The translations under genes were made by a program, and so were the position numbers. The notes below the pieces were generated by a model. The model did no database searches. It saw only the letters and a list, made by a program, of their open reading frames with translations, and was not told the DNA's origin. A stretch of DNA of 64,000 nucleotides. It comes from Prinsepia uniflora. Taxonomy: Eukaryota > Streptophyta > Magnoliopsida > Rosales > Rosaceae. The stretch lies in contig CM064872.1 in the NCBI GenBank assembly GCA_032719365.1, forward strand, positions 50,452,252-50,516,251, written 5' to 3'. Of the stretch, positions 10,628-24,547 are shown one piece after another; positions within the stretch are counted from its first letter, which is position 1, and each line of letters opens with the position of its first letter.

Positions 10628-13568
10628 TGTCAGGACCCGTCCCAAATATCGCCACGATACCCGGGACGAACCCTGCTCCCGTCTGACAATCACACCTACA
10701 GTACCAAAAATAACCTTACTACTACTATAAGCATAACTATCAGACGAAGGAGTAAATATATACAACAGTCAGTCAGAGCATAGTTCTACAAAATGGGCAC
10801 ACAAAATCCTACAATGCTAGTCCCGCTACGGAAGAACGTCAGTAGCTCTATGCCTCGATATCTGCCTCAACGTTCACCCCAACGCTATCACCACGACCTG
10901 GAGGGAAAATTTAAAACCAAGAGATGTGAGTGGACTAAAAGAAAATGAAAGTTTGAAAACCGTTTATTATTAGATCAAAGTTAAGAAACTAGAACACTTT
11001 GTTCCCTCCGTTTTGAAATCACATGCCTAACTCAGTGAGTAAACTAATTATAAACCAAGAAACATCATAAGAAACAGAAACACTATAAAATATCATAAGA
11101 AACAGATACACTATAAAATATCATAAGAAACAGATACACTATAAAAACACCATTTTCCGATCAAATCTGCTGGGTCTATCCGAGTCTTTAAACTCAACCA
11201 GGCCTTAAATATAATCCGAGTCTTTAAACTCCCGAGTCTTTAAACTCAACAGGCCTATGGGGGTAAGATCACAAATATCCGAGTCTTTAAACTCCCGAGT
11301 CTTAAAACTCAATCCGGGCCCATCCCCCGTCAAATCAGTATCCGGGTCTTTAAACCCATATCCAGATCCAGCAAATCCAATCCAAATTCAATGTAAAACC
11401 ATTTCCAAATCCATAACCAAACTCGAATTCGAAATCCCCGGTTCGAAGCCCTTCCGGCGTTCAGAACCGACATTCCGAACCCAAATCCGGAGATCTACTT
11501 TTATACCCAATACTCACGTTAAATCACAAATTATGTTTCACAATCCATTTATCATCTTCGGAAAACACTTATCGATTAAAATCTCCAAACATAGCTTTAA
11601 AATTGGAAAATTCGCTTTTCTCGAAAAACGTGCAAAATCACGAAAATGTCTCGAATCACGTGCAAACACATCAACCACATATACTCATCATTAAGAAGCA
11701 TAAAAACATAGTTAATATCATAAAACATTCATAAAACAGTTAGGCATGCTCGGGTTTAAAGAAAGAGTCCACTCACAAATCAGAACGAGTCAATCGCGCT
11801 CTGTGCGCTCCTCGACCGTCTCGGGTGCCTCCCGTCCTGTCAATATGCACCAAATAGGGTCACAAACACATCAAGGATACTAACCCTAATTTCCCCATTT
11901 TTTCGGGAATTTACTTATATTTTAATCCTAGACCCTAAATCGTCCGGATTCTCGAACCATCCCGTAACGTTGTCCGATCAACTCGAAACTTATACCATTG
12001 GATTCCTTAGAACATTTAGAACTAAAACCATGTTGGAAGCTTGGCCGGATTCCTCCCCACGCGCCTCCACGTGCCGCCCAAAGTGGCTGTGCGTGGGCCT
12101 CACGCGCCTGCTACAGTGCATCCCCAACCTCGATCGAACCCGGTTCGCACCAGGCTGCAACTCAGACCGGCGAGAACCATTCTCCGCCGTCCGGCCACTA
12201 TTCCATCTCCTCTCTTTTCCTATAGCTTCGTCCAGGCACCAGGAATTCATCCCCCTCATTCTCCTGGTTCGACTCAACCCTCAGCTTCACGACTGAAGCT
12301 CGAAAGAAAACACAGACGACCCCCTGTTTTCCTTCCCGGCCGTCCAGTGCTTCCCCTTTCACGGTGGCGATTCCAACCTCTCCCTAAGACCTCACTGAGT
12401 CACTCCCAACTCACAGAAACCTTCGATTCACCCCCGAAGTCCACGACTTCCCGTTTGAACTCACGGCCAAAACAGAGTACAGAGTACTCGCCGTCGCCTG
12501 AACTCCGCCGTGTACACCCCCGTCACGGCAACCGTCACAACCCACTCCTAGGACCCCCCCTAAACATCATTGCACTCACCAATCCCCTCGATTCTCATCC
12601 TACCTTCACAACTTCCAAATTGAAAATCACGGGAAAAACAGAGGAAGAAAACTTACCCTTTGATTCCGTCTCTGCCGTACGCACCGCCGCGTGCCACGGT
12701 GTTCGTGGGACTCCCTGCAGCCTCCTGAACTTTCCACGGTCATGGTTTGAGTCACCACACGGCGTAGCCACCACCAAACTCTCACGGTCTCCCTGTTTTC
12801 CCAGAACTTCGCCGCACCACCACCGTGCCGCCGTGCACGATTTCTCCACCAAAACACGATCACCAGCTCAAACACTTCTCTCTGTCACTCTCACAAATCA
12901 CTCTTCACTCTCCCTTGCACAGAATCGATCAAACTCTCCCAATCTCTCACCCTCTGTTTCTCTGCGTTCAAACCCAATTACACGGTTTGATTTTGTGCAA
13001 AGTGTGGCCGTGTATACAATACACACTTGTAGAACCCTCTGGTGCCCAGCCACGTGTCCACAATCCATAGGTCAGCACAAAATATCCCTGCCACTTGCCC
13101 TTATCTGATTGGGCTGAGGGAAAAAGACCATTTTGCCCCTCATGTAAATAATTACCGTTTTACCCTCAAACGTTCTAGACCCATAACTTTTCCGTCCGAC
13201 GTTCGATGACAGTGTGCCGCCTGTCGTTGTACTCAGGACGTCGAGACCTATCTAACGGTCCTCGGTCTACGTGAAAATCACAAGTCCTCCAAAAAGTCAA
13301 CATTTTCCTCATTTACTCAAAATTACGGTAACGCACTCAATCTTCCAAACGTCATAACTTTTTCTCCGATTGTCCGAATCGAACCTACCACCTGTCTACC
13401 GACTCGTGACGTCCTAAACTACGTCACGGTCAAGGGTCAACAGTCATCCAATCGGTAATTCAAAAAGTCAACTTTTAGCCTACTATTCACAAGGGCAAAA
13501 TCGTCCTTTATATACAAAAATCTTATAAAATTACATTTTTACCCTTCCCGAAGGTACGGGTTGTTACA
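10628..13568 (-). mobile_element. Nested solo LTR (2.94 kb)
   Basis: The left end is TGTCAGGACCC and the right end GGGTTGTTACA, giving TG...CA termini on the minus strand (start TGTAACAACCC). The flanking duplication is GTTAG (10623-10627 and 13569-13573). The interior carries GAGTCTTTAAACTC dyads (about 11178-11350) and the bracket motifs GTGAGTGGAC (10926-10935) and GTCCACTCAC (11767-11776). This resembles the LTRs of the gag-pol element at 38602-52286. A 355-residue plus-strand open frame at 12041-13108 is antisense to the LTR and has no recognisable domain. Confidence 0.93.
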
Positions 13569-13716
13569 GTTAGCTTGGGTTTAGGAGATTAATTTGGGCT
13601 AACAAAACACACACTCTAACCTCACACCCCTAACGAGGTCCAACAACACTTGTGGCAAAAATTTGGTAATTTTTCATTTTTCGTTTCTAAATTCTAGTAC
13701 GGGACATATCAATTTA

Positions 13717-14511
13717 CCTATGAAAATTGTTAGGGAAATTATATAGAAGTATATTATTGGGATGGACTGATTGGTTAATTAGGCATCTTGAACTCAAATT
13801 CTAACTATTTTAATTTATCACAGCAAGTTTTTATGGTAGAGTTTTAGAGTCCATTATATATATATATATATATAGATACATTAATAAAAAAAAGTTGAGC
13901 CTACCCTACTATTAGGAATGCAAGAACATGAGCAATTAATTAAAGATGAGCAAATATAGGTATATTAAGATTGTTGGATTAGTCATGATGGAATAATAGA
14001 AACTATAAATAAATTCTTATTACATTATGACTATATATAACTCTATTTTATCGGGTTTAAATGGAATGCTTATAATTTAAGCCTGGTATTTTATTGGGCA
14101 ATACAAGCGCAGACAACACTCTATTGGAGGAGTTTTGTCGTAATATGTCCCGTTAGTTTTGGTCACAGTAGTTAAATTAGGACCTTTTGTCCTTTATTTG
14201 TTTTTATGCGTATTTGGATAGATGGAGATCAAGCATTCCTTAAATCCACCATGCCCTTCAAGTTCTTTAAGGCCAGATGTGATGGGTTTGATAAATGTAA
14301 CTATTTTTTTTCGTGGAGGTAGTTTGTTTAGGGTTATTGGTGTTATGAGGGTTTTGGTTGTTTTGGGTTTTGTGGGCTTGATTTGTAATTTAGCATAGTT
14401 TTAGTAATGTGAGTTTATTAGTTGTTAGTGTAATTTTGTTGGCGCTAGTATTTCCATTTTGGCTTGTGAGTTTTACTTTTATACCTTGATTTTGATAGTA
14501 TAATTGTATCA
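13717..14511. other. Spacer between solo LTR and LINE 3' end
   Basis: AT-rich sequence with a (TA)n run at about 13853-13875 and no recognisable gene or element. Confidence 0.6.
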
Positions 14512-14572
14512 TTTTTTTTATCAAAAGATTGTTTCATTGAAAAAGGAATAGAAGAACAATGTAGTTATTGGG

Positions 14573-17440
14573 TGACACGACCCATCCCAATCCCCCCGGG
14601 ATTACCGCGGGATGTGACGTGCTCCCGTCTGACACAGAGTGTCAGACAAGGGATAATCTCAAGCCACTGCCCCTACGGGCTTCCAGAGTGCGCAAGGATC
14701 GATGGAGGAGGCATGCAATGTCTCGGTCTCCACTGCAGTCGCATCTGCGATCAACCTGAAGGGCATTAAAAACCAAAAGCTGTGAGTGAACGAAAATAAA
14801 CAAGTTCGTAAAATAAATTTTATAAGACATTTATGCCCCTCAGTAAAAACATATGCATGCATCAAACACCAATAATCAAACATTTATTAGAAATAACCAT
14901 TAGGGCCTTAGCCCGGAAACCATAAACATAGTTTCAATCCAAAAGTTATTTCATAAATCCAGTGGTACACATTTATTACTTTACCATCTCCGGCATCCCA
15001 AATGCCTAGCGTCCCAGACGTCATATCTCATGGTATTAAGCGACGCGTGCTGCCCGGGGTCTCACCGGGTCCATATCTCTGACATCCCAGATGTCTGACG
15101 TCCCAAACGTCTAATCATAGCAATCCTTCTCCTGAGTCACTATACGGTCCGACCGCTCAGTACATTGGCCCCTCGCAGGCAATGCATCGTGACTTCCCCA
15201 GTGTCCCAGACACCTGGAGGAGACCATACATAACCTCATATCGAGATGGTTTTATGGAAAACATTTTATCATTCATTTCCAAAATATCACAAGGGCCCTG
15301 CCCCGAATTTCCATAAAACCGTCATAAGTCCAAATAGTTGATTATTAAATCCGAAATCATTTATTCAATTCCATTTTAGGGTCCCCGACCCGAAATCACA
15401 TATAGAAATCAACTGGGTCCCTGACCCGATTTCATAAGTCAACTGGGCTCCTGGCCCGATTTCTTAAATCAACTGGGGCCCTGGCCCGATTTTACTTTAT
15501 CTATTCCGTAACCGTTTCATGAAATCATACCAAAACACAATTATGGAAATCAGTGCAAAATTGGAAAACTTCGATTTACGTGCAAACACGTTAATCGCCT
15601 CGAAATGCGTGAAATCATATAAATTCACCGATATCCAAATCAAATCATATAATAACAATTATAACAATCATGAAACAGTTATGCATGCATAGAATTTATA
15701 AAACCAATGTCCACTCACATACCGTTTAACCGTGCGCCTCGATACGCGTGCCATCGGCCTTCCCGGGCCTCGTCACTAACACCGGGACTCCCAAACCTGT
15801 TCATATCACATTAGAGGGTCACTAACCTCTTTATTAACATCCTATTCAAGTCCCGTAATTTTCTCGAATTTTTAATTATTTTAAAACCCGACTTACAACC
15901 TTCGGACATCCCGAATAGTATCGGAACGGGGTCCGATTGACACGAAACCAACGCTAAAATGTTCGTTATAATGTATAGGATAAAAGTCGTTTTGAACTCA
16001 CCTTGAAAAACCATCCCACGCGCCATCATGCGCTGCCGTGAGTGGTTGCGCGTGACACCACGCGCCTTCTACAGTGCCCAGCACTGTTCATCGTCTTCCT
16101 CGCCCGTTTCCCTGCAATACGGGTCTGCAACCCGTGAGTTCAACCCGGTTAATTAACCATCAATTCGTGTTCTATTACTTCTATTCTTGATCTTATGACA
16201 TTCATCAGCCATCCAATCAAAGTCCCATGTCCTTAATTAACCTTAATAGCCCCAAATTCGAGCCTTCGACCTCTGATCACCCAAACGGGTCGATCACCAC
16301 AACTTGCTAATTCCCAAACCATTTTCAAATTAACTTCGTAGTAAGCTTCCTAGGGATATTACGAACCAAATGAAATGATCAATTGCATAAGGAAGTACCT
16401 GGAAGTGATCGTCCCTAGGTCTGCAACTCCCCTGAAATCGGCAGCCTCAGTCCCAGCTCAACAGTGGCTGGTTCCTTTCGATTTTTGCACGGTTGTGTTC
16501 CAGTCACTCCCAGAAAGCTCACTCAGCGTCTAGATTGGTCCAATAACCCGTAGAAATTAAACTCTGGATTCCCCCCCCCCCCCCCCCAAAACCCGAAATG
16601 GTTTTTCCCACGGTTTCTCTCAATCTCTCTCAGTCTCACCTTCACCAAATGATTCCAAATGAACTCCCAGACTCAATGGCACTCAGTTAATCGGTCGAAG
16701 TGGTCAGCAACTCGTGGGAATCCATCAGAGGTCCCTGTGAAGTTTGTTTCCCGCAAACGGCAGCCATGACCAATTTTAAAACCAAGCCCGTGCCTGCCCA
16801 ATGGTTCAGTCCCTTCAGACATGTTCCCACTGCCTCAATCCACATAAACTACTCATTCTGGCCATCCACTAACACCATAAACAATTGCATGCTCAAACAC
16901 CCACGGCATGGCCGTGCAGGTTGTTTCCCACGGTGGTGAACAGTACCCAGCTGGTAAAATGACCAAAATGCCCTCAGTTGGCATATTACCAAAATGCCCT
17001 CCGAATTCCGTGACCCATAACTTGGTCGTCCGACGTCCGTTTTCAGCGTGTCGCCTGTCTACGGACTCAGGGCATCGAGACCTTCCTAACGGTCCTTGGC
17101 CCTCGGCCATCAGACCTCCCGATAAAAAAGTCAACATTTTCCCTTATTTCGTCCAAATTACGAAAATGCCCTTGGGCTTCCGAACGTCATAACTTTCACC
17201 ACGAACGTCGGAATCGGACGTGCCACCAATCTATGAACTCGTGACGTCCCAAAATACGTCACGGTCATTGGTCAAAGTCCATTTGACCGTCCGAATTAAA
17301 AGTCAACGTTTTACCCACGACTAGGAGCAAAACAGTCATTTTGCATCGTTCGTCCGATTTCGCCCAACTAATCACCGATTAACCCCGCTAATCGTGATTA
17401 GTTAGTAATCTAATCCCGAATTCCGGGACGGGTCGTTACA
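14573..17440 (-). mobile_element. Solo LTR in the LINE 3' region (2.87 kb)
   Basis: The ends are TGACACGACCC and GGGTCGTTACA, that is TGTAACGACCC...TGTCA on the minus strand. The flanking duplication is TTGGG (14568-14572 and 17441-17445). It contains 5-5-5 hairpins (14992-15006, 15081-15111), 4-5-4 hairpins at about 30-bp spacing (15379-15487), bracket motifs (14782-14791 with one mismatch, 15709-15718) and paired ATGCATGCAT motifs (14853-14862, 15681-15690). A poly-C run lies at about 16570-16587. Confidence 0.93.
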
Positions 17441-17445
17441 TTGGG

Positions 17446-18718
17446 CGCACCAACAAAGAATAATTAGCCTTCCCTATCCCTCACAAGTAGTAGGGGTGTC
17501 AACCAATGTGGAAATATAGGCTCCCAACATGTTCTCTCTTAAGAACCCTTGCCCTCGTAAGCTAAACTATGAGCAACCATGTTCACTGTATGAGGAACTT
17601 CAACCAATTGATCCATAGGTATCCCATGAACCTTGAACAAAGCCACAACCTCCCGAGCCGCCAACCCAATCGGTGTAAGATGGTGAGCTGATTTGATAAT
17701 ACTAACAGTTTCCACACAGTTAGTTTCCACCATCACATCTCTGAGCCCTAACTAATGGACTTGAAGCAACCCATGGTGGAGGGCCTCAATTTCAGTGGCC
17801 ACAACAGAACCCCCAAGTGGCCTTAGCCCTGAAAGTCCAGCCAATACTGTATCCTCTGAATCCCGCACTACCCCTACTCATCGGTCAAGGGTCTTCAGAC
17901 TTACTGCTGCATCACAATTAAGTTTCACCATTCCATCCATGGGCTAGGTCCATCTAGTCTCCTGGACCAGGGGGAACAAAAGAGATTCATTTTAAACTAG
18001 AGTACTTCGAATGAGCAGCCATAACGACCTCATAAACCACCTCGAGGCTCACCACCTGCAAGTCATGCACAAGTTTATTCCTCCAATTCCACACATGCCA
18101 ATGAATAAAGACAAATTGATAAAACCAAACAAATAGATAAAACCACTCGAGCTGGAAAACCCTCGTGACGAGAAAGGGAGAAACCTCCACACCCCTTGAA
18201 TATGTTTGCAGCCCCAAACTGCATGAAAACCATCTTTAGGCCACTTATCACACATACAACAGTGTACAGAAGTAGCCACCTTGCGAGTGACCATGTGAAA
18301 GGTTGTAGGTAAAATCTCTGAACAGGCTCTCCACTTGAAAAGTTCAATTTTATTTGGAACCTTCATCTTCCATAGGTGTTTCCAAAGAGTCACTCTTTGA
18401 GTTTCATTAGAGCACTCAGCACCCCCTGTAGATCCACCCAACTAGAATAGGCAATGTCATAGCCTGATTTAGCTATATACTTCCCCAACTTAGAGCAATA
18501 CCAATAGCGCCGGTCAAGAAAAGAGGCCCGCCTAGGAAGCGTGCTGCAACAAATATGGCGGACATCTTTCGAACAGAAAACTGCCTCTAAAAATTCACGA
18601 TTCCACCCCCTAAGGATGAATAAGCGAGGAGACCACAACATTACCAAGTAATCCTAGGTTTAAAATAGGCTAGAAAGTTTTTGATCGATGTATCCATTTG
18701 TCCCAAAAATGCTCACTG
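17446..18718 (-). pseudogene. LINE ORF2 fragment: zf-RVT and RNase H domains
   Basis: On the minus strand, 18390-18718 contains the WDKWI start of the region after the RT, then LDRRYWYCSKLGKYIAKSGYDIA. The next stretch (18049-18441) has WKMKVPNKIELFKWRAC followed by CCMCDKW and a His/Cys pair, the zf-RVT signature. Farther on, 17539-17930 reads as an RNase H domain (KLNCDAA, then VVRDSEDTVLAG, TEIEALHHGLL and MVETN) with at least two in-frame stops and frame changes. The first part continues directly from the RT fragment ending at 32009, across the 13.3 kb insertion. Confidence 0.85.
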
Positions 18719-21375
18719 TGATAGGACCCTTCATGAATTTCCTTTCAAAATCAGACCGATCGAGAAATCATAACAAATTTAACCAAAATCAGGTTTCATT
18801 TCCGTAGTTTAGAAATTGTTTAGCTACACATTATATATATATATTCACAAAACTCATTTCCATATTTTATGTATTTTAAACTCCGAACTTAAACTCACCA
18901 ACCCAAGTCGTAGGTTTAATTCCTATTATTTTTCCTTTAACGTTACTCATAGGTTAAGCTCATTAATATCAAAATGTGATTATAACCAAGTCCTTAAGCT
19001 CCCCCAAATTATTCAAAAATAACTAGAACAAAACATAATATAAATATACATTATACAATCATCATATGCAACACTAAGAAATCTCTACAACTTATTAAAA
19101 TGCAAAGCAATACCATAACTTAAGCCCTTGATTTACCACTATAAGTCCTTTTAATTATTCATATGGAAATTACCATGTTAATTCACTAATTGTTCATGTC
19201 CCATTATCATAATACTTTCTTAATTAATCATGATTTAACTCAATTCAAAATACATAACATAATTAAAAACAAAATAGATTGGATAACCAAAACTAAACCT
19301 AAATGACGTCCAATTAACTTGGAGATTATACCATTGAACTCAGAAAGGAAATATATAGAAGTTTCATGTTGGTCACCACCTCAAACATTGCCACATGCAC
19401 CGCCAAGCGTCGGGGAAATTCATCTGCACGTGGTGACCATGCACTTACCGGAGTCTCCTTCGTTCTTCAGCGGGTCGAGCCCATTTGTCTAGTTTTAGGT
19501 CGCTCGACCCGCAAACATGACCCGATCTTTTCTCAGCCGTTTTACTCCAAAATGGACATTCCAATTGTTCATTCGAACCACCTTAGCCCTAGGAAGAGTT
19601 GCACTAGAGTTAAAAGAGAAGACATATACCTAAAATCATGGTCTGAATGTTGGAACAATCGACCATAGCTTTCCTATCATGGCGTTGGCGGCCCCTACGT
19701 CCCAACTCGGTTCTTTCGGTCTCAGGAGCATCATGTGACCTTCATAATTATAAGTTCAAAACAATCAATTAAATTCAATGTTCAAAAGTTAAAACTCAAA
19801 ACTCAAACGACTTCGTGAGGTCGAGACTCAGACTACCCATTGCCCAACCTAAATGCCCAATACACAAATCAGAGCACCCAGACTCTGACATGACCCATCC
19901 CAATCCCCCCGGGATTATCACGGGATGTACCATGCTCCCGTTTGACATGAAGTGTCAGACAAGGGTTAATTCAAACCTCAGCTCATTCGGGGCTTCTAGA
20001 GCGCACAAGGATCGGTGGATGAGTGCGATGTTTCGGTCTCTACTACAGCCCATATCTGTGATCAACCTGAAGGGCATTAAAGCCATTAAAAGCTGTGAGT
20101 GGGCGAAAATAAATAAGTTCATAAAACACATTTATTACAAAGACATTTATGCCCTTCACTAAAAAGTATGCATAAATTCGAAAACCAATAATCAAACCAT
20201 TTACTTTAATTAAATCATTAGGGCCTTAGCCCAAAACCATAAATCCAAGTAAGTGGGAACTCAGCCCAAAATCGTAAATCCAAACCATGTGGGTCCCTGC
20301 CCAAATCCATTGAGACCGAAAACCAAAACATAAATCCAATAAATGCGAAATCCAAATACATAATCCAGTAAAGCCATAAATCACATTTCCATCCAATACC
20401 ATTATGTACCAATCCTCGGCATCCCAGATGCCTGGCGTCCCAGACGCCTGACGTCCTAGACGTCATGTTATGGTCCAAGCTACGCGTACTTCCCGGGGTC
20501 TCAACTCGAGTCAGTCTTTGACATCCTAGAAGTCTAACGTCCCTGACGTGTAGAAATCCTGTTCCTGAGTCACTATACGGTCAGGTCGCTCCGTGCAGTG
20601 ACCCCTCATAGGAAATGCGCCATGACTACTCCATCGTCCCAAATGACTGGAGGAGACAATCCATAGATATAAGGATGTTATATGGAAAACCGTTTCATAA
20701 ATCATCTCAAACCGTTCAAATGGGCCTACGCCCGAGATTTCCATAAAACCATTGTAATCCACAAATCCGATTTCTCAAATCCAAAGCCATTTATCCAAAT
20801 CCATTTATGGGTCCCGGACCCCAAATCACATTCATGAAACACAACTGGTACCCTGACCCGATGCCTCATTCAATCAAATGAACCCTAAGTTCGATAGTTC
20901 GTAAACCAAATGGGTCTCAAGCCTGATTACATATTTCCAAATCCAAAATCATACCATTGAACCATTATTAAAACCATAAATCTCGAAATACGTGTAAATA
21001 TAAAAAACATCTCGAAATACCTGCAAATATGTAAATCACCATTACCACAATCATCATCATAGAAATCACATATGTAAAACATATGAAACCGTTATGCATG
21101 CATCATAGTTTAGAAAACAATATCCACTCACAGACTATCCTACGATGCCGCCTCGATATGCATGCCATAAGCCTCCTTGGGCTAAATCATTGTCCTCGGA
21201 ATATCCGAACCTGTCCAAATAATACTAGAGCGTTACTAACTACTTCATTAACCTCTCATCAAAGCCCCGTAATTTTTCCGAATTTTTAAACGTATTTAAA
21301 CTCGATCCTAAACCTTCGGATATCCTAAACTATATCGAAACGATGTCCGATCGACACGAAACCAGTCCCAAAATG

Positions 21376-22153
21376 ACTTTCCATGTATTTTTGGTCCAAA
21401 CTTATAAGATTCAAGGAACCTTAGCTACCAATCCAAAAGATCACAAAGACACAAGGCGATCTACATCACAAGGCGACCACAATTTTCCAAAAAGATCACA
21501 AATAGATAAGGCGATCAAAATTCACAAAATGTACCGTTTAACAGAAAGGTACTCCATCATGAGTTTAAACAAATATCAACCATTGTTATTAAACAAAAGG
21601 AGTCATAAACGGTATGTAGCTGCCAAATCAGTTATATTCAGTCAGTGTACTATGGTTTGTTCAAATAATATTAATCATGATAAGAAACAAAAAGGTGGAG
21701 ACAATACTGAGACAACAAGAATGAAAACAAAAGGTTCAGAATGAACCTTTATTATCAAACCAACAGATCACTAGCACAATTGATGATCTTCAAGACAAGT
21801 TTCGCACACATGCAGAATATCTTAGCAAAGTTTGTACACCAAATAGAAATTCCAGAACACAAGGAATTAATCCAAACAATATAATGGTTCAATCAAACTT
21901 CCATTGAACCAAACAAATTATTCTAACACAAAAAAAATCTTCCATTAACAAAACAAAAGAAACAAATTGAAACCATATTTACGCCACTGATCAAAATGTG
22001 GTACTAGACTCATCTTTAATAGTTATGCTATTTTGAACTAGGATATCACAACATATATACTGTTAGTAAAACTAGAATTTTTAAAATATAAACAACATGT
22101 TTGTTAAAGCATAATAAGAACAATTCCATCATGTAAAACATTAGCATGATCTA
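21376..22153. other. Unrelated AT-rich spacer between the inverted LTRs
   Basis: Composition and sequence differ from every LTR and internal region in the window. It has A-rich stretches and repeated GGCGATC and ATCACAA words near its left end. An open frame at 21343-21744 starts inside the LTR arm and has no recognisable domain. It could be the internal remainder of the element or captured host DNA. Confidence 0.6.
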
Positions 22154-24000
22154 TGTAATGACCCATAGTAGAACTAAGGTCATTTTGGGAATTTAATTGG
22201 AAAAAGACAATTTTGCCCTTATTTTTGAAGGGGCCAGTTATCCAATTTTCTCTTGGGGATAGTTTTGGACATCTTTCTTTGACTGTTTCATAGGTTTCGA
22301 GCTCACGAACTCGTTGACAAGTAGAATGCGAAAATCGGAGTTTGGGAACAAAAATTACGGCTTTGAAACGGTAAAGGCATAATAGTAATTTTGAAAATGT
22401 TGGATTGTTAAATGTGGACACTCACTCTCCTTTCTCCATTGGTCAGATTGGGGGATTCCTTTCTCCTCTCTCTAGACTCGCGAAGGTGATGCATATGCTG
22501 GAATGGAGCCCATGTCTTCGCACCGCCACCATCTTCTCTATCTCGTTGATGCAAGCACAGTGGTACCGGCCTTGGACCTAGAAAATCCATGTAGATGATA
22601 CAATGACAGTGAGAAGTTCTGGATTTTTGTACCCTTCAAGGCAATTTTCGGCTACCACAAGTAACGATGTTTGAATTGGACCTTATGTTCACGTTCCTCT
22701 CTTTGTGCAGACAGATTTAGACCTATGGGTTGTAGGATTTGGTGATGAATTGAAAGAGTTATTGAAGCTTGGTTTCAGCCAATAATAGCTGATTTTGGCC
22801 AGCACTAGCGAGGCTGGCCGACGCGAGGTTAGGGGTGAGTATCTTCCTACATTGGGTCAGGAGGAGCCGTGGAAGAGGGTGACGCATGAGGGCACATGTA
22901 GACATTTGTTAGCCTCCAATGAGTCGGGTTTTGAAGGTTTTGACATTCTAGATCCAATGGTGGAGGTTTGGAGTCCATCTGAGTTCATTTAGTGTTGGTT
23001 CAGGACGTCCAAAGTTGTTCAATTTTGACGATAAGGAACATGGGTTTTCAAGAGCTAAAATTTTGATTGCATTGATTATTTTGTCATGCATTAATTGTTA
23101 GTTACTCGTTTGCGAGGTATCTTGATTATGGACGCACGATGAACCAAGTTGGACTTCGTGGATACTTCTGTAGGTAAGTGCTTAGGAATGGCGGAGAACC
23201 GGTTACGTCGGTTTGGCTAGACCGGATTACAGTGAACCGGTCTGGATCCGGGTCACTAAAGGACAAGGATGAACAGTGCATGCGCATGAGGCCCACGCGC
23301 AGTGCCTTTGGGGGTACGTGGGACATTTCTGGGGGAAGTGTTCAACATATGAAATCATCATTTCGATGTAACGAACATTTTGGGACTTGTTTTGTGTCGA
23401 TCAGACATCGTTTCGGGGTAGTTTTGGGTATCCGAAGGTTTAAAGCCTATGTAAAATACGTTTAAAAATCCAAAAAAATTACGGGGATTTAATGGAAGGT
23501 TATTGGGAATGTTAGTGACTGTAGAATGTGTTTTAGACAGCTTCGGATATTCCGAGGATGGTGATTTAGCTCAGAGAGGCTTATGGCACGCATATCGAGG
23601 TGGCAACGTAGGACGGTCTGTGAGTGGACATTGTTTTCTAAACTATGATGCATGCATAACTATTTTATATGTTTTACATATGTGATTTCTATGATGATGA
23701 TTGTGGTATTGGTGATTTACATATTTGCACGTATTTCGAGATATTTTTCGTATTTGCACGTATATCAAGATTTATGATTTTAATAATGGTTCAATGGTAT
23801 GATTTTGGATTTGGAAATATGGAATCGGGCTTGAGACCCATTTGGTTTACAAACTATCTGACTTGGAGTCCATTTGATTGAATGAGGCATCAGGCAAGGG
23901 GCCTAGTTGATTTACGAAATCGGGCATAAGGCCCAGTTGTGTGTTCATGAATGTGATTTCGATTCGGGGACCCATAAATGGATTTGGATAAATGATTTTG

Positions 24001-24547
24001 GATGTGAGAAATCGGATTTGTGGATTACGATGGTTTTATGGAAATCTCGGGTGTAGGCCCATTTGACCGGTTTGAGATGATTTATGAAATGGTTTTCCAT
24101 ATACCATCGTTATATCTATGGATTGTCTCATCTAGTCGGTTGGGACGATAGAGTAGTCGCGGCGCATTGACTGCGAGGGGTTACTGCACGGAGCGACCGG
24201 AACGTATAGTGACTCAAAAGTAGGATTGCCAGACGTCTGGGATGTCAAACATCTGGGATGCCAGAGATTGGATTTGTGGATGTGAGAAATCGGATTTGTG
24301 GATTACGATGGTTTTATGGAAATCCCGGGTGTAGGCCCATTTGACCGATTTGAGATGATTTATGAAATGGTTTTCCATATACCATCGTTATATCTATGGA
24401 TTGTCTCATCTAGTCGTTTGGGACGATAGAGTAGTCGCGGCGCATTGCATGCGAGGGGTTACTGCACGGAGCGACCAGATCGTATAGTGACTCAAAAGTA
24501 GGATTGCCAGACGTCTGGGATGTCAGACATCTGGGATGCCAGAGATT
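24001..24547 (+). repeat. 278-bp tandem duplication inside the plus-strand LTR
   Basis: The block starting GATGTGAGAAATCGGATTTG at 24001 repeats from 24279 with few differences and includes the 5-5-5 hairpins (24231-24262 and 24510-24541). The left arm has a single copy. Confidence 0.9.

Larger units (their letters stand above)
7846..13711 (-). mobile_element. Solo LTR, long-LTR gypsy-like, interrupted by another solo LTR
   Basis: The ends read TGACACATC at the left and GACATATCA at the right, so on the minus strand the LTR begins TGATATGTCCC and ends in TGTCA. It is flanked by a perfect 5-bp duplication ATTTA (7841-7845 and 13712-13716). Removing the nested LTR at 10628-13568 and its duplicated GTTAG leaves about 2.92 kb. 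No gag or pol is present, so this is a solo LTR left by recombination. It shares with the other LTRs a GTGAGTGGAC motif (8188-8197) and a region rich in CACGCGC motifs (about 9180-9350). Confidence 0.85.

Noticed and set aside
12041..13108. A 355-residue open frame on the plus strand
   Set aside because: It is antisense within a solo LTR, low in complexity, rich in Pro, Ser and Arg, and has no recognisable domain. C-rich LTR sequence explains the lack of stops.
16570..16587. Poly-C run as a polypurine tract on the minus strand
   Set aside because: It lies in the middle of a solo LTR and not next to an LTR boundary.
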